Source: Gnetum montanum
Taxonomy: Eukaryota; Streptophyta; Gnetopsida; Gnetales; Gnetaceae
DNA length: 64,000 nt
Assembly: GCA_015680685.1 (NCBI GenBank)
Contig: MNCI01005798.1
Coordinates: 166,051 to 230,050 of the forward strand
Reading direction: 5' to 3'
Position 1 is the first letter of the stretch. The number at the start of each line of letters is the position of its first letter. The position numbers and the translations under genes were made by a program. The notes under the pieces were generated by a model. The model was not told the DNA's origin. It was given only the letters and a program-made list of their open reading frames with translations, and did no database searches. Shown in pieces: positions 1 to 12,609 of the stretch.

Positions 1-762
1 CTTGTCGAGGTATTTCATCTTCCCTTTTACTTTTACCCTCTCCGTTATGCTCACGATGGTTGCGCCCAGATGTGGAAGGAGAGTGTGAATGGTGAGATGA
101 AGGAGAAGAGGAAGGGGATCCATCACCGTGGCGATGTTTCTTACCTTCTCTTCAACTGCTTCGGCCCTGATCATTGTAACGATCTAAGTGTCTATCCTTA
201 GTGTGAGTGGTTGCTCCTGCCATGAACAGTTGTGCTCACGAGGATCAGAGCCTGTAGCATGTACAGTTGATTGAAGGCCCTAATGCCTATCCTCTTCACT
301 AGAGTGAGGAGGAGGAACATCATTTTCTAAGAAACCCATTGTAAGGGGTTCCTCATCTCCTATTTCACTAATGACATGGGGGACCTTGCCCTTCAACAAC
401 GAATTTTGGCTCTCCTGCCTTTCGTCCCGAATATGTTGGGCATCTGTGGGATGATAATCCCTTGTGTCATGGTCATCCAAAACGTATTCTACAAATAGTT
501 CTTGCATGCCAATCTGTGCTAAGGCACGGAAAAGCATGTTAGGGGTTGCCCGATCTGGGGGTAACACAATGTTACCTTGCAAATCTCTCCATCGCAATTG
601 CTCATCTTGATGGAGAATAAAAGTAAAGTCAGGGACATACTCATCAGGATGAGTATATGTGACCTTAGATTGTTTAGGACATGGTCAGTCTCGGTTATGC
701 GTGTGCTTCTGACTGTCTTCTGTATTATCCTTAGGTGAGTTGATTTCATGAGAAGAAGCCAT
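1..762 (-). pseudogene. Ty3/gypsy element C: gag N-terminal part (partial, cut by window edge)
   Basis: Structural polyprotein start of a minus-strand gypsy retrotransposon; Gag forms the cytoplasmic virus-like particle. The likely start is the ATG at 762-760, about 120 bases inside the primer site. The frame reads through a VPDFTFILHQDE stretch, then a WRDLQGNIVLPPD stretch and an acidic, His-rich segment. The matching Gag start of element A (17803 onward) carries the same VPDFTFILHQDE and a similar NIV.P block, which identifies it. At least one in-frame TGA lies soon after the start, there are two TAGs near 200-280, and a frameshift follows: the Ser/His-rich segment near 1-140 continues in another frame, as its counterpart does in A. 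It runs off the left edge, so pol is not seen. It is less eroded than A, B or D. Gag identity is by homology within the window and is fairly sure; exact breakpoints are not. Confidence 0.7.
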
Positions 763-883
763 CCTAATGGTGTGCTATTTATCGTTATTTATGTTCTTAA
801 TTAACTGATTAACCCGAAGGTTTGTTCAACCTCACAACGATGTGAATGGTTCCCTTATGTTCACTTGGCGAAAAAACACTTAG

Positions 884-901
884 TCCTCGGCAACGGTGCC
901 T
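884..901 (-). promoter_or_regulatory. primer binding site of element C (tRNA-Asp type)
   Basis: On the minus strand this reads as a near-perfect complement of the plant tRNA-Asp 3' end (consensus TGGCGCCGTTGCCGGGGA, with about two mismatches). It sits directly inside the LTR end at 903, as a reverse-transcription primer site should. Athila-type gypsy elements commonly use this tRNA. Confidence 0.7.
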
Positions 902-902
902 A

Positions 903-1847
903 TGATGAGTGGCGAGGTACCCCTACACTCAACCATATGAATACAAGCATGTACGCATGATCCAGTCGAACTCCGCAGACTAAATGCCTTAACGCCACAA
1001 GAAACACTTGGGGTTAATCGTTCGTTGTCTTCCCAGGCTTGCTTGTATGTGTCATGGTGTATGGTTAAGCAAGTCTGAGGTATATGATTTTTTTGGTATT
1101 TTTTGATTTATCTCCTAAGCTATGAGAGTGAAGGGTTGAGAAACTAATTGACTCTAACTATAGCACTAAGTCCTAGCATTAGCATCCATTCCCACTTACC
1201 GTACACACCCTGAACTGTGCAACTGTGGCTTACCAAATGCTAATCGTTACTGGGATCACCACACATAACGCACATGCTCGAAGCGGTCGTACTGAGGCAC
1301 TTAACTAACCTATGTGTGACAAGCAGCCGATTCCTTGACTATCCGTTCACATCTGTAGATGCTCATAATCAAGTCGTACTTGTCCCACGCTCTAGGAGGA
1401 AAGGGTTAAGAGAATCTATTCGCGATGAGTAGCCGATTCCTTGGCTAGCCGTACACATTCGTCAACGCTCGTAACCAAGTCGTACTCATGCCACGTCACT
1501 AGGAAAGTAGTAAATAACATTAATTAAACTTATCCATGCACTGCAAGGTTTATCTGCAAAGCTCATCTTTATTGGCGTACACAACTTGCGTTCAGGTACA
1601 AAGCTGCTCGAATAAAGAACCGTTCACTTGGGGGACTCCTACTGTGGGCACATGGAAAATATTCTATCTCTGGGGTGATCAATCCGCCAGAGCTTTGCTA
1701 CTTTATGCCTAGGATGTGAAATGAGGGGAGTGCCACCTCTTATTTATAGATATGGCGGCGGACCATGATATCACGTACGCGATATCACAGGGAACGACGT
1801 GACATCACGTACGCGATATTGCAGCTTGTGCAATCTGCGTCTCATCA
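903..1847 (-). mobile_element. 5' LTR of gypsy element C
   Basis: Read on the minus strand it starts TGATGAG at 1847 and ends CTCATCA at 903, giving TG...CA termini with short inverted ends. It holds a TATA-like TATAAATA near 1748-1737 and a cluster of GATATC-type motifs between 1765 and 1830. The inner end (about 903-960) matches the inner ends of the LTRs of B and E, including a conserved CATATGAAT stretch. Next to the tRNA-Asp primer site, it is the 5' LTR of the minus-strand element whose gag occupies 1-762. It is about 945 bases long. Confidence 0.72.
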
Positions 1848-2239
1848 ACATGGTTAAGGTCTTCTACACCAAATTTCAAACCTATGTATACATTTCTAAC
1901 ATTTAAAAGGAGATGATTAGATGGAGCTAAGGAGCCTATAAATATTTAAACATTGCCATGGAACAATACATGAAAACATCTCATCGCTATCTAAACCATA
2001 GTTTCAACTAAAAGGAATAATTTATGCACATCATGAAATGTCTTTAATAAGAGATAAGAAAACATGAAGATATATATGTGGTGGGCCAAGTATAGAAAAA
2101 GTCCATCATCCAAATTAGATCACTCCTACATACCATTACAACAATGAAAGACGAATTGCAAAAGCAAAAATTAGCCAACAATTACAATAGTAATCTTGCA
2201 TGTTGGATGGGGGTAGCAACATCAAAGGTACAATTGAAC
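1848..2239. other. no gene seen between elements C and D
   Basis: AT-rich sequence with no coding frame, RNA gene or repeat that I can support. It contains the outer flank of LTR C and possibly the lost 5' end of element D, but no LTR terminus or primer site is recognisable. Confidence 0.4.
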
Positions 2240-4379
2240 ATCCCATCATAGTTGAGGCCTTAGTATAAGACTAAGTTTAAACTAAGAATACCTTGATGAA
2301 CTTGATCCATAAGGTGGACTAGGTTTGAGATATGATGGATGAAAAAATGATCATTAGTCTCAAGAACATTGGGGCAAGGTAGTTTAAGGTGTGATGAAAG
2401 CTATTGCATCATCCAAACATAAATAGAAGCATGATGGAAATGGTAAGGATAAGCTCTCATAATCCATGAGCATCAAAGAAGATCCAGATGAGACTTCGTC
2501 ATCTTCTAGTGATGGGAGTCCTTATTATTACTTCACAAATCCTCATAAATTAGAATGTTGTTTAGTCATGGCTTGCATGATTGGCAAAATGAGGAAATTT
2601 TGGATGCCTTTTTTCCTATGTTTGTCAAGAGGTAAATAGGAAGGACTCTGTACCCTAGTAGATCATACTATTTTGGAGGTTCATACATGTAGCCCATATA
2701 GTAGTATTAATAGTGGCAAACTTTAAAGCCTTGGAATGCTACTCCATGGAATCTTCCTACTCAAATGCAATCACAAATGATTCTTTCCATCAATCCTTAT
2801 TTTTAGGGTGTCCAATTAGATATCTATTAGATTCCTCACATAACCTCACAACAATACATGCTAACATCAAGTATTCCTACTTCAATAACATCTACTTCCT
2901 AGCCCCATGTAGGGTGGGGTTCCTAGTCAACCACAATCAAGGCAAGACAAATATTATATTATTGTTGATCCTACTTGCATGTATGCTACTCAACAATGTT
3001 ATTAAATACTTGTTAATTTAGTTGTAGGTGAAAGTTCAAAGTCCCATGGCCAAAGACTCTACCACAATCATAGACATGAACATTATGGATTAGGATCCAC
3101 ATCATCCTCTTCTTTCTATGGAGAGGATAACATCACAAGAAAGATGAGAAGCCACATTTAAGAAATCCCAATCCCATTACATAAACATTACCAAAGAATA
3201 TCATCTACTTGAGGAAAAAATTATTTAACAATGTATAGTAAGCCAAATAAGATGGCACCTAATGATAGTGATCTCATTACAATTTCCATGTTCAAAGAAG
3301 CTATGCAAGTAATCAAAGAAGGACATCTTCTCAAAAAGCTATCAAACCTTGGTAGTCCCATGGTCAAAATTCAAATTGGTAAAAATGATCATTAGTTATC
3401 TCCCTATAACTTTGGATTAAGAATTAATATCACTTTAATGTAGCAATACCTTGAGTGGGTGCTCCCTCCTCTCAAAAAAAGTAATATTTACTTAGAGATG
3501 ACAAATCAATCCTACATGTGCCCTCTGGGATAGATGAATGACATCATGACAACCATAGTGGGTTGGTCACATCTAGCTAATTTCTTGGTGACCAACCTAG
3601 AAACCAAGGTGGAATATATCTTTTTTATCATTATGGAAAGAGCCTAGTTAAGCATCATTGATTCTAGGCTTGTCTTCCAAGGCCTTCACCTCAAAATTAG
3701 TAAGAAGGATAAGGTTGAAAGAATTCATTATGAGCTAATATCTTGTAATCCTTCCAAGTCATGTGGCAGTCATAGTTGTAACTATTATATCAGTGAATGT
3801 CTTTGTAAAATCAAAAATATCAATTACCTTGAATAATTTCTAGTCCATGAAGTCACCAAAAATATCTTAGAAGGTGCAATCAACTCTCTTGTCTTATCTA
3901 ATGTCAAATCCTTTAATTTGAAGAAGGCAAATACATTAGACATTGTTACAATAGTGTAATATGTTCTTGAATTGTAAAGTACATTCAAAATATCTCAAAA
4001 TGTCCCTACGCCACTACTAGAGCTCAAGTCACTTTTAAAAGACTTGGAATATATGTTTCTCACTAATGATCATCTCATCATCATTAACTCCACTTTAATG
4101 ATTATCTAGAAAATTAAACTCAGAAAGGTAGTTATTAAATGGAGAAAATCCATTTTCTGATCCAATGATAAACTCATAGAAATTGACTTATCTATCTATT
4201 AACATTACATATATATGAACCTAAGCATTTGGCCTCAATGGCTACTACAATAGAGACTAAATCCTCGTATGTGGGATGCAATGAAAATTGAGATTTATCT
4301 CTTGCAAGTCAATTTCATTACATCCATTTTTGACAATAAATTGATTATTAAAAATATGGTTATACCAAAGAAAAAATAA
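2240..4379 (+). pseudogene. element D gag/protease region, unrecognisable in detail
   Basis: By position this is the gag and protease part of element D. All frames are broken every few dozen codons and I cannot place a capsid core, zinc knuckle or protease DxG motif. The 102-codon open stretch at 2713-3021 is hydrophobic and Asn-rich, resembles nothing I know, and is probably chance. Confidence 0.3.
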
Positions 4380-4830
4380 ATGGCAAGTTTTATTAACTAC
4401 AAGTTGCTAACTACTATTACATTTAAGGACCATTGCTCATTGTCATTTATAGACTAGTTCTTGAACAACATCTCTAACCACAAGTACTATAGCTTCCTTC
4501 ATGGCTACTTTCATTATAATCAAATTAACATCACACTAGATGATTAGGATAAGAATACCTTCATCTATTCATGGGGTACCTTTTCTTTCAAGTACATGTC
4601 CTTCAGGTTGGGTAATGCACCAACCACATTTTAATGACTAGTAATATCAGTAGTCTAGGATTACATAGGTAAGAGTGTCAAAGTCCTCATGAATAACATT
4701 TTCACATATGAAAAAATATTCAAGGAATTCTTGGACCAACTTCAAGACATTCTGTGCTATTACTACTAGGTGAATTTAAAGTTATTAGAAGAAAAACTAG
4801 TTAATGATAACTAAGGACACTATTCTTGAC
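4380..4830 (+). pseudogene. element D reverse transcriptase remnant
   Basis: RNA-dependent DNA polymerase domain of the gypsy pol polyprotein. Visible in order: a FKDHCSLSFID block near 4421, a KYYSFLHGYFHYNQI block near 4480-4530, a WGTFSFKYMSFRLGNAP block near 4570-4630, and near 4690 a VLMNNIFTYE stretch where active elements have the catalytic MDD. The Asp-Asp pair has become Asn-Asn, consistent with G-to-A change, so the enzyme would be dead even without the stops. The order and spacing match the gypsy RT of element A. The domain is certain at family level; the lineage is less so. Confidence 0.75.
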
Positions 4831-5169
4831 CATAAAGTTTGTAAGAAGAAAATCAAGGTTAATCCTAAAAAGATCTACATCATTGAGTACATGACATAAA
4901 TCCATAAGATAGTTAAAGAGTTGTGATCTTTCCTTAGCCATACAAACTATTACTAAAAATTTATTAAAGATTATTCTAGAATAGATAGATCATTATTTAA
5001 GTAGCAAAAAATGTTTCATTCTTGTTAAATAAGAAATGTAAAAACATATTTTTTATATCTAAAGAATATATTAACACAAACCCCTATGTTTCAAAGTCCT
5101 AACTACACTCAATCCTTTCACATAATGATAGATTCTTCTAATTTTAAAATGGATGTAATGTTGATGCAA

Positions 5170-5270
5170 TTTGATGAAAAAAGATACCCTACTACATACA
5201 TTGTGCTAGCTAGACCACAGCAGAGCCATAGTTGAATTACACCACCACTGAAAAGGACCTTATGATCATT
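5170..5270 (+). pseudogene. element D RNase H remnant
   Basis: A short stretch reading as KKIPYYIHCAS followed by LNYTTTEKDLM. This is the same block seen in the RNase H of A (22010-22110) and B (31504-31400), including the Glu of the active site region. The remainder of the domain is lost in stops. It would remove the RNA strand during reverse transcription. Confidence 0.6.
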
Positions 5271-5699
5271 ATTTTTTTTACTCCAAAAATTTAGGAATTA
5301 TGTTCTAGGGTGTAATATTCATTTACATTGATCATAGCATCATTTGATTCCTTATGAATAAACCAAATATTAGTGCACATGTAATCTAATGGCTACTTCT
5401 TTTGTAGGAATTTAATTTGCACGTGATCAATCATACATAGGAAAGGAACATAGTCTAGATTTTGAATTGATAACAAAGGGAAATATATCTTCCTTGATGA
5501 ATTTCCTAATAATCACATTTGCAACGCTGTCTTGAACAACATGAAGGGATGTGATTACCCATGGTACACAAACATCCTTAATTACTTGTTTGTCCAAAAA
5601 ATTCCTTCAAGGTGGAAAAAAATGAAAGATCCAATGATTCCAACACCACATGAGGCCTTACTTGGTTGTCAAAAAAAATATTTACAAAATATTCCCTAA

Positions 5700-6790
5700 T
5701 GATCTTGTAAGATGGTATGTTCCTAAAGAGAGTCAAGACACCATCTTGACTTATGCACACCATGGTGTGTGTCATAGACACTATACTAGAAAGAAGATAA
5801 TAAAAAATTTCTTACTCATAGGTTATTTTTAGCCCACCATTTTTAATAATGATTAATAATTTGTGCACTATTATTATAAATGCCAATAAGAGGGATATAT
5901 CTCCTCATGTATGAAGAGACAAAAATGATAAATCCAACCATTAGAACCCTTCAATGTATCAAGGATTGAATTTATTGATTCCACTTCTCTAACCTCCAAT
6001 GAAAAAACATACATTATTATATGTGTGGACTATTTCATGAAGTGGGTAGAAGTAGCTATTATTAAAGACTAATCAAAATCCACCTTGTAACCTTCCTTTA
6101 CAATGATATACTACATAGGTTTGGTGTTCCTAAGATCATAATCTCCAATAATGGTACATAATTTACTAGTAAGGTTTTCAAGAATTCATTGGAATCTTGT
6201 GGAGTTAATCATAAATTGACTTTCTTGGATCACCCATAGCCCATTGTCCAAGTAGATATCACTAACTATGAGATTGTTAGGATACTTAAGAAAATAGTTA
6301 GCAAATATAGAAGAGATTGGGCCAACAAGCTTAACGATGGTATTTGGGCCTATCGAATGATATTAAAGGATCTTGATGGGTACATATTGTTTGAGTTAGT
6401 GTATGGATAGGTTTCATGATTGTCTATTTATCTTGAAATAAAAATCTTAATTAGCCTAACTAATTTTGATATGACCTTGGTTTCTATGTAAAAAGGGAGA
6501 TTGATTAACCTAAACCTTCTTAATGAGAATCGTAAAATTACCTTGATATATAACGAGTCAAAAAATTCTTACAATAAGGCTCTCCATGATGTTCATGAAA
6601 TATAATTTAATTTCAAATCTAGCAACAAGGTCCTCTATTTTAGTCCATCATACTTATTCAACTTGGAGAAATTTGAATTTCAGTGGAAAGGACCTTACAT
6701 CATCCATACCAATCATTAATCTAGTGCTATGAACATATAATATCAAGATGAGCCAAATAAAATCTTCCTAGTCAACAAGTAACATCTAAA
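5700..6790 (+). pseudogene. element D integrase remnant
   Basis: Integrase inserts the element cDNA into the genome. A degenerate zinc-binding N-terminus lies at 5740-5900 (AHHGVCHRHYTRKKI, then a weak second half). The core follows: FIDSTSLT near 5970, VDYFMKWVEVA near 6025, then GVPKIIISNNGT near 6122 where the second catalytic Asp is replaced by Asn. A SKYRRDWANKLNDGIWAYR stretch near 6300 and a SYLFNLEKFEFQWKGPYII stretch near 6650-6700 match the C-terminal part of gypsy integrases, whose usual ending is KWxGPYxI. At least ten stops and one or more frameshifts are present. No chromodomain is visible. Confidence 0.72.
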
Positions 6791-6799
6791 ATATTATTA

Positions 6800-9585
6800 A
6801 GATATCATTCACCTTTGAGAGAATCTAGCACTTAATCTTATATTTTGCACTCAATGGTTTATCAATTGATAGAGATGGATTAGTTGTGGGAGAGAAATCC
6901 TCTATACTATGTCAAAATTTTCTTTTTTGCTATGTTGTTTATGTGCTTTAATATAGTTGGTGTTCTTAGGTAGGAAGATTTACATTTTTTAAGCTTAATT
7001 ATTAATTATGTTTTATCTTTTCTTTTATTTAAGTATGGTCTTTGTATATGTGTAGAAAAATCAATTAGTATGCTTCATGAATGCTCACCTAATACCCAAT
7101 GGTGGATGAGTGAATTATAAATATGATGATGATGCAAGAGTGCTAAATGGGTTCAACATGGAGCTCTAACTAATGGAATTCCCACTTAATGAAATTTATT
7201 CATCCATTTTTCTTCTATCTATCACCAATAAACCAGGCTCAAATTAAGTGAGGAGCTTAGACGCATGTTGTAAGTTGTTGAAGCTACTTCCATGAGAACT
7301 ATAGGTAAGTAATAAACCCATACCTTAGGGTGTGAACTTTGAAATCCTGGACAGGTGCTTGGTCACTAGTAAGAAAAGGATGTTTCATCAAGATTTCTTG
7401 TACTAATTGTAATGGGCCTAATTAGTGTAATTGAATCAAGGTGCATGTATTTATCATTATTAATTACCTTAATCAAAAGATAATCTTATTGTACATGAAA
7501 AATAATACAAAAGAAGAGATAATGGGAAGAGAGATGTTATTCTAGGCTCTTTGATCTAGGAAAATTGATATTTCTACCATCCTGGATCGATCCTACAATC
7601 ACTCGAAGAAGATCAAGATGAAAGGTTGAACTAATGCCCATGTAAAGTATGTATGAACTAAATCAAACATTCTTATCATATGTTCAACCTATTTTCTATA
7701 TTACTTGATTCTCAAGTATGATGATCTAAGACAATCTCTTGTTTCATTTCTACCCAGGAATAAGGAGGTCTACAAATATCTCTATTATTAGGCTTCAATT
7801 ATATCAAATGTTTCTTCTACCAAAATCTTGATTAAATTATTCTTAGGGATACAGATAAAAAATCTTGATCCAAGACATTACCCTACCTATCATGAGGTAC
7901 TCTTTGCCCTAGTCATGACAATATAATCATTGCTAGGATTAGAATCATTTAGCACAACTAGAAAGATTGATGAGCAGTTTTCAAAACATCAAATGTAGGA
8001 AACCTACTATGCATACATGCATAAATGGAGGAAAACCAAATCAAAGTCTTAACTTCTAGATGACCTATAACAAGTTATCTTTGTTGAGTCTCATCAAATG
8101 GTTAGGCCATAGAATAATTAAGGCTAGATGGCACTAACAGTGGCAAGTGAGATCTTATGCTAGGAAAAAAAAACTTGGAGGTCTATCCCTATTATGTATA
8201 TGAGTAATAGTGAAGGGACATAATAGTGGATCTTTTAGGGTGTGTAGGAAACACTTATGTACTCCCATGAGCTAATTGAAAGATTGGCTAGGGATCTAGT
8301 GGTGCTACACTCTTACTTTCTTTCTCTTATCCATCAATTTATTCTTCATCTTTCTCTTTTCATTTTGGTGAATTATTATGTATGGTAGGAAGTTGATTAA
8401 GAAAAAATAAGGATGATATTTGGCCATATAAAGGGATGGACTCATATTTGATGTTGATGTTGCACTAGTTGTTGAAAATCCATGCATTTTCCATTAACAA
8501 ATTTTATAAGGGTAAGGAAGGCAAGTTGCCTACTGTGGAAAGGACCCACTTGTGAAACCTTGGTGGCTTGATATTATAGGTAAGTGAACTCAAGCTTATC
8601 TCTCATAAGATTACGGTGGTTTCATGGCATAAGGCACTTGATTGATCTTCCACTTATGTGGTTGTGAATTTATGAGCTTTTGGTTTAATAATGGCAGTCT
8701 ATTTCCATCTTACCTCACTTATGCCTATTATTCGATTCTTTGTATCATATTTACATTCCATTTCTTCATACCCCTCTTTCTAATTCTTGGATCTTGGAAA
8801 TGATAAAATTCAATAATATGATTCAAATTCCATAAGCTTAGAAGTCATCCAAGGTAACATTTTAATGTTTTAGTCTTCTTGCTCTCCTTGTGGCTTATTG
8901 AATTTAATCCTCAACATTTTAAATAAGCTTGATACCTTATTTAAATCCCCAAAGAATTGATAGAGTTAAAAAAATCCATGAGAAAGGTAATTTTGGTGCT
9001 TTTTTATTTTTCCTTTTTCTTTTTCTTTTTCTTATTTTTTTTGGATGGGAAGGGGGGAGGGTAGGGGGTATTGATGCATCCCCTATGTCAATGTAAGAGT
9101 TCCTATACCCCTATGTTAGCACACCTCACCCTTATGCCAACAAAATCATATAAATGAAGGCTATGATCCAAAGTCCTTCACATGTATTTTTCTTTCCTTC
9201 TTGTTTGTTTTTCGTTGATTTGATGCTCCAAACAAGCCAAACTCTACCAAATTTTTATTATGAGTTGGATGCTTAGGATTTTATTGCATATGTTTCTTCA
9301 CATTCTTCCCATGAGCATTCTTTGTGTGGTTTAAGTCTAGTGTCTTGTCATTCAGGTATGGAGGAAAGACATCAATTTGAGTATGTACTTAATAATTTTA
9401 ATGATTATTAAAATATTTCTTCCTTATTTTTACTTACCCATATATACCATGATCTTATAAGTTGTGATTATATCTTTCTCATTTTCCAAGAGTTATGCTT
9501 ATTGTTATTTCAATGCATATTTTTTACAACCATAGTATGATGATTAGGAGACTTTCTTAATTTCTAGTATTTTTCATAGCTCACA
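6800..9585 (+). other. post-integrase spacer of element D, no gene seen
   Basis: Long AT-rich stretch without a sustained frame. 8480-8720 resembles the post-integrase non-coding region of element A near 26180-26530 (the TACCTACT..GGAAAGGA..CCACTT block and a later TTTAATAATGG block). Near 7880-7910 a short RNase-H-like peptide (HYPTYHEVLFALV) can be read in one frame, so a second retroelement fragment may be embedded there. A T-rich/poly-G stretch lies at 9000-9070. Confidence 0.35.
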
Positions 9586-11770
9586 ATGCTTAGGAAATTA
9601 CATTTATGATTCCATAGACTAATAAGGAAAGAGACTGAAATATCTCAATCCTTAGTATATGAACTTGTGATAGAACCATCGATCCTAGAGGAGGAGGAAG
9701 AAGAACATCGATTCCTAAATTTAGAGCCTACACCTGCAAGACCTTGATTATGAAAGAGATATGCAAGTAGATCTTCATGTTCTCAATTTTTGAATTGAGC
9801 ATGTGCTTAACAAAAATCTCCTAAACAAGCACTAGAGAAGTTGACAAGTAACGATCTACAAGTAAATGATGTATAATTAGGTGTGGGTACAAATGATATG
9901 CACCATAGAACCATCCATAAGGAGAAGAACTATCATTAGTTCCTAGAGCTTGGTCCACTTGAACTCAAGGGGATATTACATAGGACAAGTTTCCATGATT
10001 ATATCACCTAGTCTTTCACTTGTTACTAATATGAGATACAAGAGTTCTATCTTAATCTTGTCGTAGATGGTACCATGTCATTCATGGATGGAATTTTGAT
10101 GCCCATATCAACATGGACAATTACAAGAGTTATGGGAATTCCTAATGAACCAATAAATAACTAGATCAAGCACTCAAAAAACTAAGCTCAAATTAATAAT
10201 AGAGATTCTTCAAGAAATATTTAACATGACTAACAGGGATGTTAGGATGTCTAAGCTTTCATTGATATAACACACTGTGTATAAGATTTTTATTTGCAAC
10301 TTTATGCCAACCAAGAAACCATTGAGCATCTCTACTAGAGGGACTAAGATTATGATAATGATGAGAGGGCATTGTATTATTAACATCTCATATATTCTTT
10401 TTAAATCCTTAACTCAAAAGATCAAGGATCTAACTTAGGAAAGAAGGAAGGTATTTGCCTTTCTAGGGTCAATTAGAAAACTTTGTGAGTTCGAAAGCAT
10501 ACTTAATTACCTTGGGAGTCATAAGGGAGGATCTCCTAGCATTTTCTCCTTCCTTATTAAAGGATCCATCCATGATTCATTATGGGAGCCTAATTTAGTC
10601 TCACATACATGTATTAGTAAGAAGTGCTTCTTCATCATACTAATCATGGTGCATCCTACACAATGTCCATTATGCAAAAGAAGTTCTTTAGGTAGCCCCT
10701 CATTAACCTAGGATAAGCTGACGGGGAAAGGAATTGGAAAGGATAAATTTAAGTGTAGAGATTGTGATAAGAAACATTGAGAACATGGTGTAGACTAAAC
10801 CTATAAATATGTAGACCAAACTCAAAATTGCTAAGGTTAACAAGACCTTCTACTTGAGGAAGTTATGATGAAGTTGCTAAGGTACAACAATTGTAGAATC
10901 ACTTGGAGATCATTATACTATTGGTACTTGCACCTTCAACTATCATGCCTAACATATGAATTGAGCACTTGTAGTTTGAACTACTCAAAGCACAACAAGT
11001 TGGGGAAGAAGCCATACTCATGAAAGATGATCTAGAGAGGTAAATTAGAATGTTAAAGCATCAATCTAAGGAGTGGAAGAATATGATCTAGAAGAATTAA
11101 AAATAGGTACTTACTCTCTTCCACTAGCTATAGAGACTTAAAGATGAAAGTCAAATCATTGTCCAATTTTGGGATAAGTATCTTTGTACTAAGAAATAAT
11201 TGAAACTTGCAGTAACATCTAGCTAAAAAACCAACTTAAGAAACCAATGAGATCAAAAAGATATGCATGATTGAGTAGATAGCCTGAGATTTTGAGGTAC
11301 ATAGATTGCATAAATTGGTAGCTCTTCTAAACTAGTGCAGGAATGGAGAGAGGTAATAGATCAAAGAGAAATTTAACACCTTGCATGCCAAACTCTATCA
11401 AATGGCCACAAGTAAGCTAACACTGTAGGAGAAGCTAAACCTTCTAGAAAACATGTATATCCTTCACCATGAAGAAGTAATCACAATTCTTCAGAGGAGA
11501 CTCAAGGAAGAAAAGGAGGATGTATAAGTAGAGAGAAGGAGATATATTCATGTCGTTCAAACTCCTACAAGAAGACCACTCAATGAATTAGAATAATGGC
11601 ACACTAGGGCATTAATCAAGTTGGAGATTGCATAATGTGAGCTCATGAAAGTAAGAAGGTACCATGACCAATTTCAAGTAGATGTAGAGGAGTGTAGGAA
11701 ATTGCTACAACATGAGTAATAATTGATGTAGGAAAAAAAAACAAGAAATTCTAGGCTAGTATGATAGATC
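9586..11770 (+). pseudogene. decayed accessory ORF with acidic N-terminus, CxxC pairs and coiled-coil C-terminus
   Basis: I do not recognise a named gene. From the ATG at 9586 one frame stays coherent to about 10140 with some dozen stops, several at places where Gln would fit. It holds an acidic patch (EEEEEEH near 9690), a LELGPLELKGILHRTSFHDY stretch near 9945, then EFYLNLVVDGTMSFMDGI and TRVMGIPNEP near 10035-10155. That pattern is reminiscent of the domain annotated as 'putative plant transposon protein' in Athila-type elements. After a frameshift there are two Cys pairs near 10664-10770 (CPLC, then CRDC). From about 10980 to 11720 the sequence is Lys/Glu/Leu-rich with heptad-like spacing, suggesting a long coiled coil. 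It lies in the same orientation as D pol, downstream of it, so it may be an extra ORF between pol and the 3' LTR. A separate retroelement's Gag is the alternative. Confidence 0.42.
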
Positions 11771-12498
11771 TCAAAACATAACTATAGAGATTCGACATAT
11801 TCCCACCTAGTACTTTCTATTTCTTGTAGTACCAAATATACATTTCAAGGAAATTTTGTCTTTAGCCATCACCCCTGAGCACTTATCAACGAAGTGGCTT
11901 GCATTTTATTATAGTACTAATCAATTTTACATGCATTATATTGTAGTCATGATCAATTTTACATATGTGTAAATCCTACTCATGAACCTTGTCATGTCTT
12001 TAATCCCTATTTTTTTTATTTTGGAATGTTAAAGCTATTAACCTAGCTTTAATTAATTATGGAAGAATGATGAATCATCTAGTGGTATTTTGTCAGTCAA
12101 TTTTGAGTCTTGGACTTAGGAAGTGTTATGTACACCTTGTGTTTGTAGTTCTAGTATGTGCAGTTGAGACTTATGTCTCCTAGGGATGCATCCTTACTTC
12201 TTGTATCACACTTTTGGTTGTGTTCATGTTTTAAGTCATGTAGGATATTTATGACTTTATTTTGACATCCTAAGGGCCTTACAACATGTTCCTTTAATTT
12301 ACAAATTTCACCTTAGAATTGTAAATATGCTACTGGAGATAGAAAGGATGCATTGACATCCGTACATCACATGGGGGCATCAACATATTCCTTGCCTAGT
12401 CTCACTTGTCTTATTTAGCCTAACGTGTAATCCAAAATTGCCAAGCTATGTTAACAAACCCTTGTTGACCCCTAGGCATTAATGAATGTAAACTATTA
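11771..12498. other. no gene seen; possible polypurine tract near 12365
   Basis: AT-rich and non-coding. A CACATGGGGGCATC stretch near 12360-12373 resembles the polypurine tracts just before the 3' LTRs of A and B (CATGGGGGTA). It could mark the lost 3' LTR of element D, but no matching LTR terminus follows clearly. Confidence 0.25.
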
Positions 12499-12609
12499 CA
12501 TGGTAAAAACTACGAAATGAATGTAGTTTTCGAAATAAAACTCATAAAACTACATTCGAAATAAACTACGTCATGGTAAAAACTACGAAATGAATGTAGT
12601 TTTCAAAAT
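12499..12609. repeat. 38-bp direct repeat with internal hairpin
   Basis: The stretch from CATGGTAAAAACTACGAAAT to TAGTTTTC is present at 12499-12536 and again, with one change near its end, at 12572-12609. Between them GAATGTAGTTTT (about 12520-12531) is followed by its reverse complement AAAACTACATTC (12547-12558), which would fold into a 12-bp stem. Confidence 0.8.

Larger units (their letters stand above)
2240..9585 (+). mobile_element. degraded Ty3/gypsy element D
   Basis: A plus-strand gypsy element recognised from pieces of reverse transcriptase (4380-4830), RNase H (5170-5270) and integrase (5700-6790), in gypsy order. 2240-4379 should hold gag and protease but is so broken that only scattered peptide resemblance remains. 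6800-9585 matches in places the post-integrase spacer of element A (for example 8480-8720 against 26180-26530). No LTR or primer site was found on either side. Many stops fall where Gln or Trp is expected, as after long cytosine methylation. Limits are approximate. Confidence 0.6.
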
